Shown here piece after piece: positions 1 through 11,300 of a DNA stretch of 64,000 nucleotides (its first letter is position 1; every line of letters begins with the position of its first letter). A program made the translations under genes and the position numbers. The stretch is taken from assembly GCF_002154225.1 (NCBI RefSeq), contig NZ_MTSE01000019.1, positions 33,415 through 97,414 of the forward strand. The letters run 5' to 3'. Source of the stretch: Hymenobacter crusticola (GTDB lineage: Bacteria; Bacteroidota; Bacteroidia; Cytophagales; Hymenobacteraceae). The notes beneath the pieces are model-generated. The model worked only from the letters and a program-made list of their open reading frames with translations, had not been told where the DNA came from and did not search any database.

Positions 1-3000
1 AAGGTTCAGCTTCTTTCCCTGGCGTTGCCGTTCGCCTTGCTTCCGGGAATAGCGCTGGACGCTTCTGCCGCACCGCGAGTCCTCGTGTATCAGGCGGCAC
101 CCGTGACCGGTCAGGTGACTGATCAGAAAGGGGAGCCGCTGCCCGGGGTGACTGTCCGGGTGAAAGATCAACTGACGGCTACGGTTACCGATGCGATGGG
201 GAATTACTCCCTGACCCTACCCGCTGGTAACACAACCCTGGTGTTTTCCTTTGTGGGCTTCGTGAACCAAGAAGTGGCGGTACAAAGTGGGGCCAAGGTT
301 AATGTGCGGCTGAACGAGCAAGCTCACTCCCTGAATGAAGTCGTAGTGGTGGGCTTCGGCACGCAGAAGAAGACCTCGACCACAGCGGCCGTGTCGACGC
401 TGCCCGCGGCCGACATTGCGCAGAAGCCCGTAGTGAACGTAACCAACTCCCTGGCTGGGCGCGTGGCGGGCGTTATCTCCACGCAAGGCGGCGGCGAGCC
501 GGGCTTCGACGGCGCCAACATTCAGATTCGGGGCATTGGCACCACCGGCGGCACGCAGCCCCTGTACATCGTGGACAACGTGCCGCGCGATTTCAGCCGT
601 CTCGACCCAAATACTATTGAAACCATCACGGTGCTCAAGGACGCGGCTGCCGTGGCGCCCTACGGGGTAGCCGGGGCCAACGGTGTGGTGCTGGTCACGA
701 CCAAGCGGGGCCGCAAGGGCCCGCCCCAACTGTCCTACAATGCCTACGTGGGCATCCAGAACCCGACGAGGCTGCCCACGTTTGTCAATTCCTACCAGTA
801 TGCGTTGATGCGCAACGCCACGGTCGCCAACGATTTTCCGAACGACCCTACCCGGCCGCTGCCCTACTCGGACGACGACCTGCGCAAGTTTCAGGACCAC
901 TCAGACCCCGATGGCCACCCCGACGGCCAGCCCCTACGCGACATCATCAAGAAAAACCGCCTGCTGACCTACCACAATATCTCGCTGACCGGTGGCGGCG
1001 ACAAGGTTAGCTACTTTGCCTCCTTGGGCTACACGCGCCAGAATGGCATGTGGGACCCTACCTTTCTAAACAAATACAACGGCTCGTTGAGCGTGACGGC
1101 GGAGGCTACCAAAACGACTCGCGTGAGCTTGTCGGTGAATAGCTGGCTGGAGGACCAACACTTTCCCTCGTTCGGGGCGGGCTCCATTCTGCGCCAGGCC
1201 CACCGGCAGGCGCCCACTACCCCCGTGCGCTACAGCAACGGGCTGCCCACGGGCTACATTGGCGAGTCGCTAATTGGGGAAATCTACGGCAGTGGCAACC
1301 AGGTTAACCAAAACCCAACCACGCAGATACAGTTTCTGGTGGAGCAACAGCTGCCTCTGAAAGGGCTCAGCCTCAAGGGCACTGCCAACTACGACCCGAG
1401 CAGCTCCTTGCAGCGCCGCTACACCACGCCCATCACGTTTTACAACGTCGACACCAGCACCAACCCCTACACCTACAAACAGGGGACGCAGGGCAGCGCC
1501 AAACCTAGCTTTTTTGAGTACTACGCCCAGGACCGTGCCCTCACATTTCAGGGGTATTTAAACTACGCCAAGAGCTTCGGCAAGAGCGAGGTAACGGGCC
1601 TAGCCGTGGTGGAGTGGCGTACCCTCAACCACCAGCAGTTTCAGGCCAACCGCATCAATTACAATACCTCCATTGACGAGCTGGACTTTGGCGGACCGGC
1701 CGCAGCCGATGCTACCAACGGCGGCACCTCGTTTCAAACCAAGCAGCTAGGTTACATCTACCGCGTCACGTATGCCTACGCCGACAAGTACCTGCTGGAA
1801 GCATCGGGCCGCTACGACGGCAGCTACATCTTCGCACCTGGCCAGCGCTTTGGCTTCTTCCCGGCTTTTTCGGCGGGCTGGCGCCTGAGCGAGGAGGCGT
1901 TCCTGAAAGACCGCTTTGGTTGGCTCGACAACCTGAAGCTGCGCGCGTCGTGGGGCCAATCCGGGGCCTATCCTTACATCAACGGCAACATTGCCGCGTT
2001 TGAGTACCTGAGCCCGTACTCGCCCTATAGCCCGGCCGGCGTGCTGGATGGCAGCACCGTGCAGGGTCTCTACGAGGTGCGCCAAGGCAACCCGAGCATC
2101 ACGTGGGAGCGAGCCAACAAGACGGACATTGGCATTGAGGCCAACCTGTGGCACAACGCCCTGAGCTTGGAAGCAGATTTATTCTACGAGAAACGCGCCA
2201 ACGTGCTGACTTCCCGCACCAGTGTATTGCCCGGCGAATATGGCATTGGGGTGGGCCTGGTGAATGCCGGCGTCATCAAGAACCGTGGCATCGACCTCAC
2301 CCTGCGCACCTCACGCCACTTCGCCAAAGACTGGAACCTAGACGTGACTGGCACCTTCACTTACGCCCACAACACGCTAGTGAATGTGTTCGAGAATAGT
2401 GCGACGTACAACAATCCCAACCGCCGGATTACGGGCCGCCCCATCGGTACGCAGTTTGGCCTAGAAGCCCTAGGCTATTTCACGCCCGATGATTTCACGC
2501 CCGATGGCAACAGCCTCAAACCGGGGGTGCCGGTGCCCTCCTTTGGACCAGTTCGCGCCGGCGACATCCGGTACGCGGATCTGAACGGGGACGGCAAGAT
2601 TGACGTGAACGACCAGACCGTTATTGGCCGGTCTCAAACGCCTCAAATCATCTATGGGTTGGCTCCGCGCCTCTCCTTCAAGAACTTCGACCTAGACTTC
2701 CTGATTCAGGGCACCGCCCGCAGCAATATCTACCTGAACAACATCTTTGTGTGGCCCTTCGAACAGGCCGGGTCGGCAACCACACTCGCCTTCGAGGAAT
2801 ACTGGCGGCCTGACCGCACCAACACCCTCTACCCCCGCCTAACCGGCACCCCCACGGCCAACAATACCCAAGGCTCGTCTTGGTGGATACGCAACGGCGC
2901 CTTTGTACGCCTGAAGAGCGCGGAATTTGGCTACACCTTCGACAGCGCCATCCTGCACAACTCCCTTAAATCGGTCCGTCTCTACGTGTCGGGGCAGAAC

Positions 3001-3114
3001 CTGCTGACGTGGACGCCCTACATCCGGGAAATCATCGACCCAGACAACGCCGGTGACAACCGCAACTACTATCAGCAGCAAGTATTCTCCCTGGGCCTGA
3101 ACGCTAATTTCTAA
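1..3114 (+). CDS. SusC/RagA family TonB-linked outer membrane receptor (5' partial)
   Basis: This is the outer-membrane channel of a SusCD glycan importer, energised by TonB. The reading frame is open from base 1 and the first visible residues (KVQLLSLALPFALLPG) are the hydrophobic core of a signal peptide, so the true start lies left of the window; a TTG at 25 is not a convincing start. A carboxypeptidase-regulatory-like domain follows (about bases 100-330, GQVTDQKGEPLPGVTV), then a plug domain beginning at NEVVVVGFGTQKKT with the family motif GVAGANGVVLVTTKRG. The rest is a beta barrel ending in a C-terminal phenylalanine. The SusD partner starts 11 bases downstream, so the two form an operon. 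Family assignment is firm; the glycan is inferred only from the neighbouring GH2 and GH76 enzymes. Confidence 0.95.
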   Translation, partial: KVQLLSLALPFALLPGIALDASAAPRVLVYQAAPVTGQVTDQKGEPLPGVTVRVKDQLTATVTDAMGNYSLTLPAGNTTLVFSFVGFVNQEVAVQSGAKVNVRLNEQAHSLNEVVVVGFGTQKKTSTTAAVSTLPAADIAQKPVVNVTNSLAGRVAGVISTQGGGEPGFDGANIQIRGIGTTGGTQPLYIVDNVPRDFSRLDPNTIETITVLKDAAAVAPYGVAGANGVVLVTTKRGRKGPPQLSYNAYVGIQNPTRLPTFVNSYQYALMRNATVANDFPNDPTRPLPYSDDDLRKFQDHSDPDGHPDGQPLRDIIKKNRLLTYHNISLTGGGDKVSYFASLGYTRQNGMWDPTFLNKYNGSLSVTAEATKTTRVSLSVNSWLEDQHFPSFGAGSILRQAHRQAPTTPVRYSNGLPTGYIGESLIGEIYGSGNQVNQNPTTQIQFLVEQQLPLKGLSLKGTANYDPSSSLQRRYTTPITFYNVDTSTNPYTYKQGTQGSAKPSFFEYYAQDRALTFQGYLNYAKSFGKSEVTGLAVVEWRTLNHQQFQANRINYNTSIDELDFGGPAAADATNGGTSFQTKQLGYIYRVTYAYADKYLLEASGRYDGSYIFAPGQRFGFFPAFSAGWRLSEEAFLKDRFGWLDNLKLRASWGQSGAYPYINGNIAAFEYLSPYSPYSPAGVLDGSTVQGLYEVRQGNPSITWERANKTDIGIEANLWHNALSLEADLFYEKRANVLTSRTSVLPGEYGIGVGLVNAGVIKNRGIDLTLRTSRHFAKDWNLDVTGTFTYAHNTLVNVFENSATYNNPNRRITGRPIGTQFGLEALGYFTPDDFTPDGNSLKPGVPVPSFGPVRAGDIRYADLNGDGKIDVNDQTVIGRSQTPQIIYGLAPRLSFKNFDLDFLIQGTARSNIYLNNIFVWPFEQAGSATTLAFEEYWRPDRTNTLYPRLTGTPTANNTQGSSWWIRNGAFVRLKSAEFGYTFDSAILHNSLKSVRLYVSGQNLLTWTPYIREIIDPDNAGDNRNYYQQQVFSLGLNANF

Positions 3115-3125
3115 CCGCTCTTTTC

Positions 3126-4820
3126 ATGAAAGTTCTTACCCAATTCCGGCGCCTCACCCCCGCCCTGCTGCTGGGGGGCGCGCTGCTGCTGCCCGGCTGC
3201 AAAAAAGACGATTTCCTCAACGTAAATCCCAAAAATGCGCTGAACGAAGCCAGCGCGTACAGCACCGAAACGACTGCCGACTTGGTGGTCAACGACATCT
3301 ACAACAACGTACCTAGCTCCTACAACGACTCCAACCAGACCACGGAGCAGTATTCGGACAATGGCTTTTGCGCGGCGGGTTGGCAGACGGCCCAAACCGT
3401 GGTGCGCGCCGGCGCCATCTCGGCGGCTAATGTACCGACGGGCCCCAACGGCATGTGGGACTGGGAAAGCAACTACAATCGCATTCGCAAGTGTAACCTG
3501 TTTTTGCAGAACGTGGAGACGTACACAGGCAACGTCTCGGCTACCTGGAAAAAACAGCGGGTGGCGGAAGTGCGCTTCCTGCGGGCACTATTCTACTCCT
3601 ACCTCTTCACTAGCTACGGCGGCGTGCCGCTCATCGACCGGCCCCTGGATACGGGCAAAGACCCCAATAACCTATTCGTGCCGCGCGCTAGCCTCGACGA
3701 AACCGTGGCCTTCATCGTGGCCGACTGCGACGCGGCAGCCGCCGACTTGCCTGCTAAGTCGGTTCGCCAGGGCGACGGTCGCGCTACCAAGGGCGCGGCG
3801 CTGGCGGTAAAGGGGTGGGTGCAGTTGTTTGCCGCTAGCCCCCTGGCTAACCCCGGCAACGACGCGGCTAAGTGGGCCGCCGCCGCTGCCACCAACAAGC
3901 AGATCATTGATTCCAAGGTCTACACCCTGTTTCCGGACTTTGCCGCGATGTTCCTGCAGGAAAACGACGACAACTCCGAGGTCATTTTCAACAAGGAGTA
4001 CCTAGCCGTCACGGCCGGCCACTCACGCGAGGGCACCTACGGTCCGGTGTATGTGAAGGGCGTGCAGCAGGGCTGGGGCAACTTCGCGCCCACCCAGAGC
4101 CTGGTGGATGCTTACCTAATGAAGAACGGCCTACCCATTACCGACCCGGCTTCCGGCTACAACCCCCAGGACCCGTACGCCAACCGCGAAAAGCGCTTCT
4201 ACCAGTCGATTATCTACGACGGTGCCACCTGGCAGGGCGACGTGATTACCACGCGCATGGGGGGCAACAACCAGATTGACCTAGGCTCCACTAGCGACGT
4301 GAGCAACACCGGCTACTACGGGCGCAAGACGCTGGATGAACGCATTCTAGCCCAAACCAGCCGCGCCCAGAATGCCAACGGCTCCAACTTTATCATCTTC
4401 CGCCTCGGAGAAGTGCTCCTCAGCTACGCCGAGGCCCAGAATGAAGCCGTCGGCCCCGACGCCAGCGTGTACAGTGCCCTGAACCAGCTGCGTACCCGCG
4501 CGGAGCTACCCGCCCTCACGCCTGGCCTAGACCGAGCCGCAATGCGCGAGTACATTCAGCGGGAGCGGCGTGTGGAGCTAGCTTTCGAGGAGAAGCGGTG
4601 GTTCGACATCCGCCGCTGGAAGATTACGGCCGGCGCTAACGGCGTCCTCTCCACCCCGGAGTTCGGCATGCAGATCACCCCCGATAAAACCACGGGCAAG
4701 CTGACGTACAGCCCGGTGAAGGTGTTCGAAAATCGTTTTTTTGACTACCAAAACTGGATGCCGATTCCGCAGGGAGACCTGGCAAAGAACACCCAATTGG
4801 TTCAGAACCCGGGGTACTAA
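3126..4820 (+). CDS. SusD/RagB family glycan-binding lipoprotein
   Basis: SusD proteins are surface lipoproteins that cap the SusC barrel and bind the incoming oligosaccharide. This one has 564 residues, normal for the family. It begins with a lipoprotein signal ending in LLPGC (Cys25 lipidated) followed by KKDDFLNVNPKN, the usual SusD N-terminus. Further family landmarks are the RFLRALFYSYLFTSYGGVPL segment and the C-terminal ERRVELAFEEKRWFDIRRWK block. It lies 11 bases after SusC in the same direction and is almost certainly cotranscribed with it. A 150-base gap separates it from the GH2 gene, so the enzymes may have their own promoter. Confidence 0.95.
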   Translation: MKVLTQFRRLTPALLLGGALLLPGCKKDDFLNVNPKNALNEASAYSTETTADLVVNDIYNNVPSSYNDSNQTTEQYSDNGFCAAGWQTAQTVVRAGAISAANVPTGPNGMWDWESNYNRIRKCNLFLQNVETYTGNVSATWKKQRVAEVRFLRALFYSYLFTSYGGVPLIDRPLDTGKDPNNLFVPRASLDETVAFIVADCDAAAADLPAKSVRQGDGRATKGAALAVKGWVQLFAASPLANPGNDAAKWAAAAATNKQIIDSKVYTLFPDFAAMFLQENDDNSEVIFNKEYLAVTAGHSREGTYGPVYVKGVQQGWGNFAPTQSLVDAYLMKNGLPITDPASGYNPQDPYANREKRFYQSIIYDGATWQGDVITTRMGGNNQIDLGSTSDVSNTGYYGRKTLDERILAQTSRAQNANGSNFIIFRLGEVLLSYAEAQNEAVGPDASVYSALNQLRTRAELPALTPGLDRAAMREYIQRERRVELAFEEKRWFDIRRWKITAGANGVLSTPEFGMQITPDKTTGKLTYSPVKVFENRFFDYQNWMPIPQGDLAKNTQLVQNPGY

Positions 4821-4973
4821 TGCCCTCCTTCCCTTGGCCGGAAAGGGATAATACTCCCTTTTTCGACAGGATTAATTGTATTTGACCACCAGAAGAACGG
4901 TGAATGAGTGGTAGTTAACTTACGCACCTAGCTCTCCGCTGAATAACTTTTCATTTTCTACGAGTACTCCTGC

Positions 4974-7900
4974 ATGCAATCCTTCCTATCCCGAAAAGAT
5001 ATCGTCACGTTGTTGCTAATAGCCGCCGCTGCGCTGCATGGCTCCCTTGGCTTCGGCCAGCGGCAGCCAGCCGGGTTGCTAGCCGCGGACACTGCCCCCG
5101 TCCCAAAGGAAATTGAGGACCCTACGTGCATTGGCATCAATAAAGAGCCTAGCCACGCTACGCTGATGCCCTATGGCTCGCTGCCAGAAGCGCTGGCGGC
5201 CAGCCGCCACGCCTCTTCCTTCAGCCAGAGCTTGAACGGTAAATGGAAGTTCAACTGGGTGGACTGGCCCCAGAAACGGCCCGTGGACTTCTATAAGCCC
5301 TCGTACGACGTATCGGGGTGGCAGAATATCGACGTGCCCTCCAACTTCCAGGTGGCCGGGTACGGCACGCCCTACTACAGCAACTACACGTACATTTTCC
5401 AAAACGACTTTCCGCGGGTGATGAGCACTCCTTCGGTAAAGTACACCAACTACGAGGAGCGCAATCCGGTGGGCAGTTACCGCCGCACCTTCACCGTGCC
5501 GGCGGCGTGGGCTGGCCGCCGCACCTTTATTACGTTCGATGGGGTCGATGCGGGCTTCTTTCTCTGGGTAAACGGCCAAAAAGTCGGCTACAGCGTGAAC
5601 AGCCGCAACGCGGCCGAATTTGACCTGACCAAATACCTGCAGCCCGGCGAGAACACCCTAGCCGTGGAAGTGTACCGCTTCACCAGCGGCAGCTACCTAG
5701 AAAACCAGGATATGTGGCGCCTGAGCGGCATCTTCCGCAACGTAACGCTCTGGAGCGCTCCGCAGGAGCACGTACGCGACTACTTCATCCAAACAGACCT
5801 AGACAAGCAATACCGCGATGCGGAGGTAACAGTGAAGGCCCGCGTGAAAAATTACGGCTCTACCGCTACCAAAGGCCGGGAGTTGAACGCAACGCTTTAC
5901 AACGGCACTGCGCCGGTGGCTGGGGCGGTGGGCCGGCAGCGGGTGCCGGCCCTGCAACCGGGCCAGGAAGCCACGGTGCTGGTGCGCTTTCGGGTGCGCA
6001 ATCCGCAGAAGTGGACGGCCGAAACGCCCACGCTCTACACCACCGTGCTGACCCTGCAGGAGGGCAACAGTACGGTGGAAACCCTTTCGTCGCGGACGGG
6101 TTTCCGAGAACTAGCCCTGCAGGGCCGCCTGTTCACCGTGAATGGAGTGCCAATTAAACTCAAGGGCGTAAATCGCCACGAGAACTGGCCCGACGACGGC
6201 CACGCCGTGACTGAGGCGCAGATGCTGGAGGACATCCGTCTGATCAAGCAGGCCAACTGTAACCACGTGCGCACCAGCCACTACTCCGACGACCCGCGCT
6301 GGTACGAGCTCTGCGACGAGTATGGCCTCTACCTCGTAGCCGAAGCCAACGTGGAGTGTCACGAGCGCCAAAACCAGTTCAACGACGTACCTAGCATCAA
6401 AGCGGCCATTGTGGACCGCAACGTGGCCAACGTAGAGAACTTCAAGAATCACCCGTCGGTGGTGATTTGGTCGCTGGGCAACGAGAACGGCACGGGCGGC
6501 ACCAACTTCCGGGCAGCCTTGGCCGCGGTGAAGACCCTGGACCCTAGCCGCCCCACGCACTACGAGGGCTTCGGCATTGCCGATAAAAACCCGGCCGACA
6601 TCGACAGCCGCATGTACACGGGCACGGCTGACCTAGAAAAGCACGCCCAGGACAACACCCTCACCAAGCCGTTTTACCTCTGCGAATATGCCCACGCCAT
6701 GTTCAACTCCATGGGCTCGGTGGATATTTACAACGATCTGTTTGATAAATATCCCCAGCTGCTGGGCGGCGCCATTTGGGAGTGGCAGGACCAGGGCATC
6801 TACAACAAGCGGGACCCGCAGCACCCCATTACGGCCTTCGGGGGCGGCTTTGGGGAGTACCCCAACGACCACTACTTCATTCACAAGGGCGTCGTGTTTT
6901 CTGACCGCTCACTTAAGCCGCACTACCCGGAACTGAAGCACGCTTACCAGTGGCTGACCATCCGGCCGAAAAACGCCAAAAACGGCGTAATCACGATTAA
7001 AAATCGCTACCAGTTCCTGGATTTGAGCGGCCTGACGGCTCGCTGGGAGGTGAGCGAGGACGGGAAAGTAGTAGCCTCTGGCCCGCTGACGGTGGGCACC
7101 ATCCGGCCGGGCGCGGAAAAGGACCTTACCATCCCCTACGCCGTGCAGCCCAAACCGGGTGCCGAGTACTTTATGCGCGTGTCGTTTGCGCTAGCCGCCG
7201 ACCAACTTTGGGCCAAGAAAGGCTACGAGGTAGCCGCACAACAATTCGAACTGCCCATCGGCCGGCCGGCCGTAGCTGCCGCGCCCACCACAGCACCCCT
7301 GACCCTGACCGATGCACAGGGGAGCATCAATGTAAGCGGCAGCGGTTTTGCCCTCGATTTCGACAAGACCAAAGGAACCTTCTCTCGCATAGAAAAAGGT
7401 GGGGAAAACGTGCTACAGGAAAACGGCGGCCCCATGCTGCACCTATGGCGGGCCCCGCACCAGATAGACGACCTGTGGGCGTATGAAGGCTGGGAGAAAA
7501 AGGGGCTGAAAAACCTCACGTGGACAACGAGTAACGTGCAGGCTCGTCAGATTTCCCCTACCACGGTAGAAATCAGAGCCGACCTCACGGGCAAGGGCCG
7601 GCAGGACTTTGTGGTGCAGCATCAGGTGGTGTACACGGTTACGGGCGACGGCCTCATCGACGTGGCTAACCGCGTCACCTTCAGCGACCCTAGCCTAATT
7701 CTGGCACGAGTGGGCGTACGAATGTTTCTGGCGAAAGACTTCAACCAATTCGACTACCTAGGTCGGGGGCCCCTGGAAAACTACGCTGACCGCAAGAGCG
7801 GGTTCGACGTGGGACACTACGCTAGCAGCGTGGCCCAGCAGCTGACGCCCTACGAGAAACCCATGGAATGCGGCAACCACGAAGACGTGCGCTGGGCCAC

Positions 7901-8180
7901 CCTGACCTCTGCCAAAGGCACCTGCTTCACCGTCCGCCAGGATACCGCGCGGCTGCAAGTCAGCGCCCTTCCCTACAGCGATGAGGAGTTGGAAAAGGTG
8001 GAGTACCAGATTGACCTGCCACCTAGCAAAGGCACCGTCGTGTGCGTGAGCGACAAAACGCTGGGCGTCGGCTCCAACGGCTGCGGGCCCCGGCCGCTGG
8101 AGCCCTACCAAGTAGCCGCCAAGCCGACATCCTTCCGCTACCAGCTTCAGCTTTCTGACAAGAAAAAGCAACTGCCCTAA
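4974..8180 (+). CDS. Glycoside hydrolase family 2, LacZ-type beta-galactosidase
   Basis: A retaining exo-glycosidase of the LacZ type, 1068 residues. The N-terminus has a hydrophobic signal-like segment (residues about 10-28), which suggests periplasmic location. A jelly-roll sugar-binding domain and immunoglobulin-like domains precede the TIM barrel. The acid/base glutamate is Glu504 in WSLGNENG and the nucleophile is Glu571 in YLCEYAHAM; their spacing of 67 is close to that of E. coli LacZ (76). RTSHYSDDPRWYELCDEYGLYLVAEANVECH is also typical. The C-terminal third (from about residue 785) looks like the Bgal_small_N domain. It follows SusC/SusD and precedes a GH76 gene on the same strand. 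Exact substrate (galactoside or another hexoside) cannot be read from sequence alone. Confidence 0.93.
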   Translation: MQSFLSRKDIVTLLLIAAAALHGSLGFGQRQPAGLLAADTAPVPKEIEDPTCIGINKEPSHATLMPYGSLPEALAASRHASSFSQSLNGKWKFNWVDWPQKRPVDFYKPSYDVSGWQNIDVPSNFQVAGYGTPYYSNYTYIFQNDFPRVMSTPSVKYTNYEERNPVGSYRRTFTVPAAWAGRRTFITFDGVDAGFFLWVNGQKVGYSVNSRNAAEFDLTKYLQPGENTLAVEVYRFTSGSYLENQDMWRLSGIFRNVTLWSAPQEHVRDYFIQTDLDKQYRDAEVTVKARVKNYGSTATKGRELNATLYNGTAPVAGAVGRQRVPALQPGQEATVLVRFRVRNPQKWTAETPTLYTTVLTLQEGNSTVETLSSRTGFRELALQGRLFTVNGVPIKLKGVNRHENWPDDGHAVTEAQMLEDIRLIKQANCNHVRTSHYSDDPRWYELCDEYGLYLVAEANVECHERQNQFNDVPSIKAAIVDRNVANVENFKNHPSVVIWSLGNENGTGGTNFRAALAAVKTLDPSRPTHYEGFGIADKNPADIDSRMYTGTADLEKHAQDNTLTKPFYLCEYAHAMFNSMGSVDIYNDLFDKYPQLLGGAIWEWQDQGIYNKRDPQHPITAFGGGFGEYPNDHYFIHKGVVFSDRSLKPHYPELKHAYQWLTIRPKNAKNGVITIKNRYQFLDLSGLTARWEVSEDGKVVASGPLTVGTIRPGAEKDLTIPYAVQPKPGAEYFMRVSFALAADQLWAKKGYEVAAQQFELPIGRPAVAAAPTTAPLTLTDAQGSINVSGSGFALDFDKTKGTFSRIEKGGENVLQENGGPMLHLWRAPHQIDDLWAYEGWEKKGLKNLTWTTSNVQARQISPTTVEIRADLTGKGRQDFVVQHQVVYTVTGDGLIDVANRVTFSDPSLILARVGVRMFLAKDFNQFDYLGRGPLENYADRKSGFDVGHYASSVAQQLTPYEKPMECGNHEDVRWATLTSAKGTCFTVRQDTARLQVSALPYSDEELEKVEYQIDLPPSKGTVVCVSDKTLGVGSNGCGPRPLEPYQVAAKPTSFRYQLQLSDKKKQLP

Positions 8181-8353
8181 AACTATTGATTTCGAGGCTT
8201 TTACAGTGCATGGGCAGCAAGAGGCAGCCCATGCCTAGGTACCCTGTTGCCTTGACTACGCCGCTTCCATCACCAGAAACGACGCAACGGTCGGCTGTTG
8301 AGTAGCCCAACAATCCAGTTTGCTTACATGACGAAACCTTTACCACCCTACCT

Positions 8354-11300
8354 ATGGAAACCCACCCACAAGCTATCAGTCGTGCTCTTTCACGCTATTT
8401 AAAAACGGTTGCCCTTTTCCTATTAATGGCCGGCTCCACAGCGGTGCAGGGGCAGATAATAAACGCACGGGCTGATTCGGCAATTGCGGCGTTCAATCAA
8501 GCCTTTCTGCTGCGGCAAAACAACAACGTCTTCTACCGAAAGGCCCTAGACACCACCGAGCCCGACGGTACCTGGACGTTGGCGTTGGATATTTTCGGGA
8601 TGCAGGATACTTACGAACGCAGAAACAGTGCGGCCGACAAAACCCTAATTAATGACCTCTGCACCTCCTTTCTCAAGCTGAATCCTCCTCCCTACGCCTG
8701 GGATGGCTGGAATGATGACCTTGCCTGGATGGGCCTCAACCTGGCTAGGAGCTACCAAATAACCGGCAACCGCAATTTCTTAACCCAGGCCGAGTATTGC
8801 TTCAATTTGGCGTACGACCGAGGCTGGAACACCACCTTTAACGGCGGCGGCATCTGGGAACAACAGCCGGACATGACGCCCGCCGACGGCACCGTCAGCA
8901 AGGAAGCATTAGCTAATAACCCCAACGGGAAGCTAGCATGCCTACTGTACGAAAGCACCGGCAATCCGACATACAAAGACAAAGCGGTTCAACTCTATAA
9001 CTGGTCGAGAAGCCATCTGTTCAACCCGCTGAACGGGCAGGTATACACCGGAATTGATCGGGCCGATGTGGTGAACAAATCAACGGCGGTGTACAACCAA
9101 GGGTCGTTCATTGATCTTGCGGCACATTTGTATAAGATCACCGGTAATGCAACGCTGCTGCGCGACGCGCAGCTAGCCGCAAACTATGTCATTGAAAACA
9201 TGACCACTAACGGTATTATCAGTAATTCGGCTGATTACCTGAACACCTGGGCCGACGAGTACGCTCGGGGGCTAGGTCACCTTTGCCAGTGGAATCCGCA
9301 GCTTTGGAGTATCTACTATCCTTTTCTCAAACGAAATGCGGACGCCGCGTGGAAAAATCGCAGAACAGATCTTAATCTGGCGTGGAATGGCTGGGCAGTT
9401 CCTACCCCCGTCACTTCCTCCGGCTGGCCCACCAAGTATGTAAGTACCGTGGCACTGCTACAGTACACTCCCGCCGTGCAACCACTGCCCGGAACGATTG
9501 AAGCCGAGAATTACAACTTTAGCAGCGGTACTTTCACCCGCGATGTTGCCGCTACGGGTACCACCCTAGGCGCGCTCGACAACGGGGATTGGCTGGAGTA
9601 TATCGTCACAGTTCCAACCACGGGGCTCTACACCCTAGCCTTCACGCTGACTGGCTCATCCACGACCGGAACTTTGGAAGTTCAACAAAACAACGTCACC
9701 CTAGCCTCCCTTGCGCTTTCTACGGAAGTGAGTACTGCTGGTAAGATACAGGCCGCCGTAAAACTCAGCGCCGGTGTGCAATCCATCAAACTGCGGGCAG
9801 TTTCTGGGAGCTGGAGGATCGACAAGTTCAGCGCCCAGAACTGCAACCAAATAGTGCCTTTTGTGGTGGTGAATGCAAAGCCAGAGCAACAAACAGCTTC
9901 TGTAACTGCAAATTCCGGCGACAAAGTGCAGTTGAAACCCAAACCAGGCAACGGGACGTGGAGCTGGACCGGGCCCGACCATTTTTCTTCCGATTCGCGG
10001 GTCGTGACGCTCAACAAAATCCGTTATGCGCAAGGGGGTGCCTATACCGCAACATACACCAACAGTGAAGGTTGCGTGAGCGTGCAAGACTTCACCATCA
10101 CCCTAAACGGATGCACCCCTACCCCCATCACAACTACGGTGCAAGTAAACCAAGCAGCCCCCGTACTGGCAGATTCGCTCGCCGTGCAAGCGGGCAGCTT
10201 CGTAGTACTAGCGGCCCAGCCGGAAGAAGGTAGCTGGACGTGGACGGGCCCGAACGGATTCACTTCCGACGCAAGAACTCTTTCTTTTTTGAATATCGCT
10301 TATAAGGAAGCAGGCACTTACACGGTCACTCATACCAATGCTTCAGGATGCGTCAGCACCAAGGCGTTCCGCCTGACATTGACCGGGGCAGATCCTTGTA
10401 GCTCGCCAATTGTTCCGTACCTAAACGTCAATAACCTAGCGTGGAAACAACAAGAATATGCTTCCTTAAATCTTGGCGATAGGGTCACCATTGGCCCGCA
10501 CCCACTTGATGCCGGAACCTGGCGCTGGGCTGGTCCAAATAATTTCACCAGTACTGCCAGAGAATTTACCATTGAGAATTTTACGGCGGCGAAAGCAGGT
10601 ATTTACACTGCTTCTTTCACCAATCCTTCCGGCTGTGTGAGCTCACAAAAATTTGTTATCGGATACAGCGGCAACTGCGCCCCAATTTCCCTTATTCCGA
10701 CTCTTACCGTGAACGGTACTGCCACACAAAATACTTCCTCTATTGCAGTTCATTCCGGGGATGATATCGCCATTGCGTTTCCGACCGCTGCCGGTACGTG
10801 GCGCTGGACGGGCCCTAATGGCTTTACCTCGCAGGCATCGCAGGTTAACTTTGATAATATTCTGTTCTGGAAAAAAGGAAAATACGAGGTCAATTTTATT
10901 GATGCTAATGCCTGCATCAGTACGTATACCTTTGACCTTAACGTGCTAGGCAACGATTACTGCGGTGAACCCATTGTACCCTATTTTAATATCAATGATG
11001 GTTCTTGGCAAAGCGACACGTTGATTACGGTAACCGAAGGTGATAAACTCCAGATTGGTCCTCACCCAGTGAAAAATATGTGGATATGGACCGGTCCTAA
11101 CGGGTTCGTTGCCAATACCAGGGAGATTCAAATCAGAGATACACGAGTCAATCAAGGAGGAGTGTATAAAGCTACTTATACGAATAACCTAGGTTGCTTG
11201 AGCTTCAAAAACTTCGTTATAACTGTAAATAAACGAAGCGCGAATAAAACAGAAGTATTATCAAACATCCCGCGTAAAAACCAGATATTTAATGTATACC

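Noticed and set aside
25..3114. TTG at base 25 as start of the SusC gene
   Set aside because: The frame is open to base 1 and the residues before it continue the signal peptide, so the start is outside the window.
4821..4973. TCCCTT/AAGGGA stem after SusD as a terminator
   Set aside because: The stem has only six pairs and the T-run is displaced, so I did not list it.
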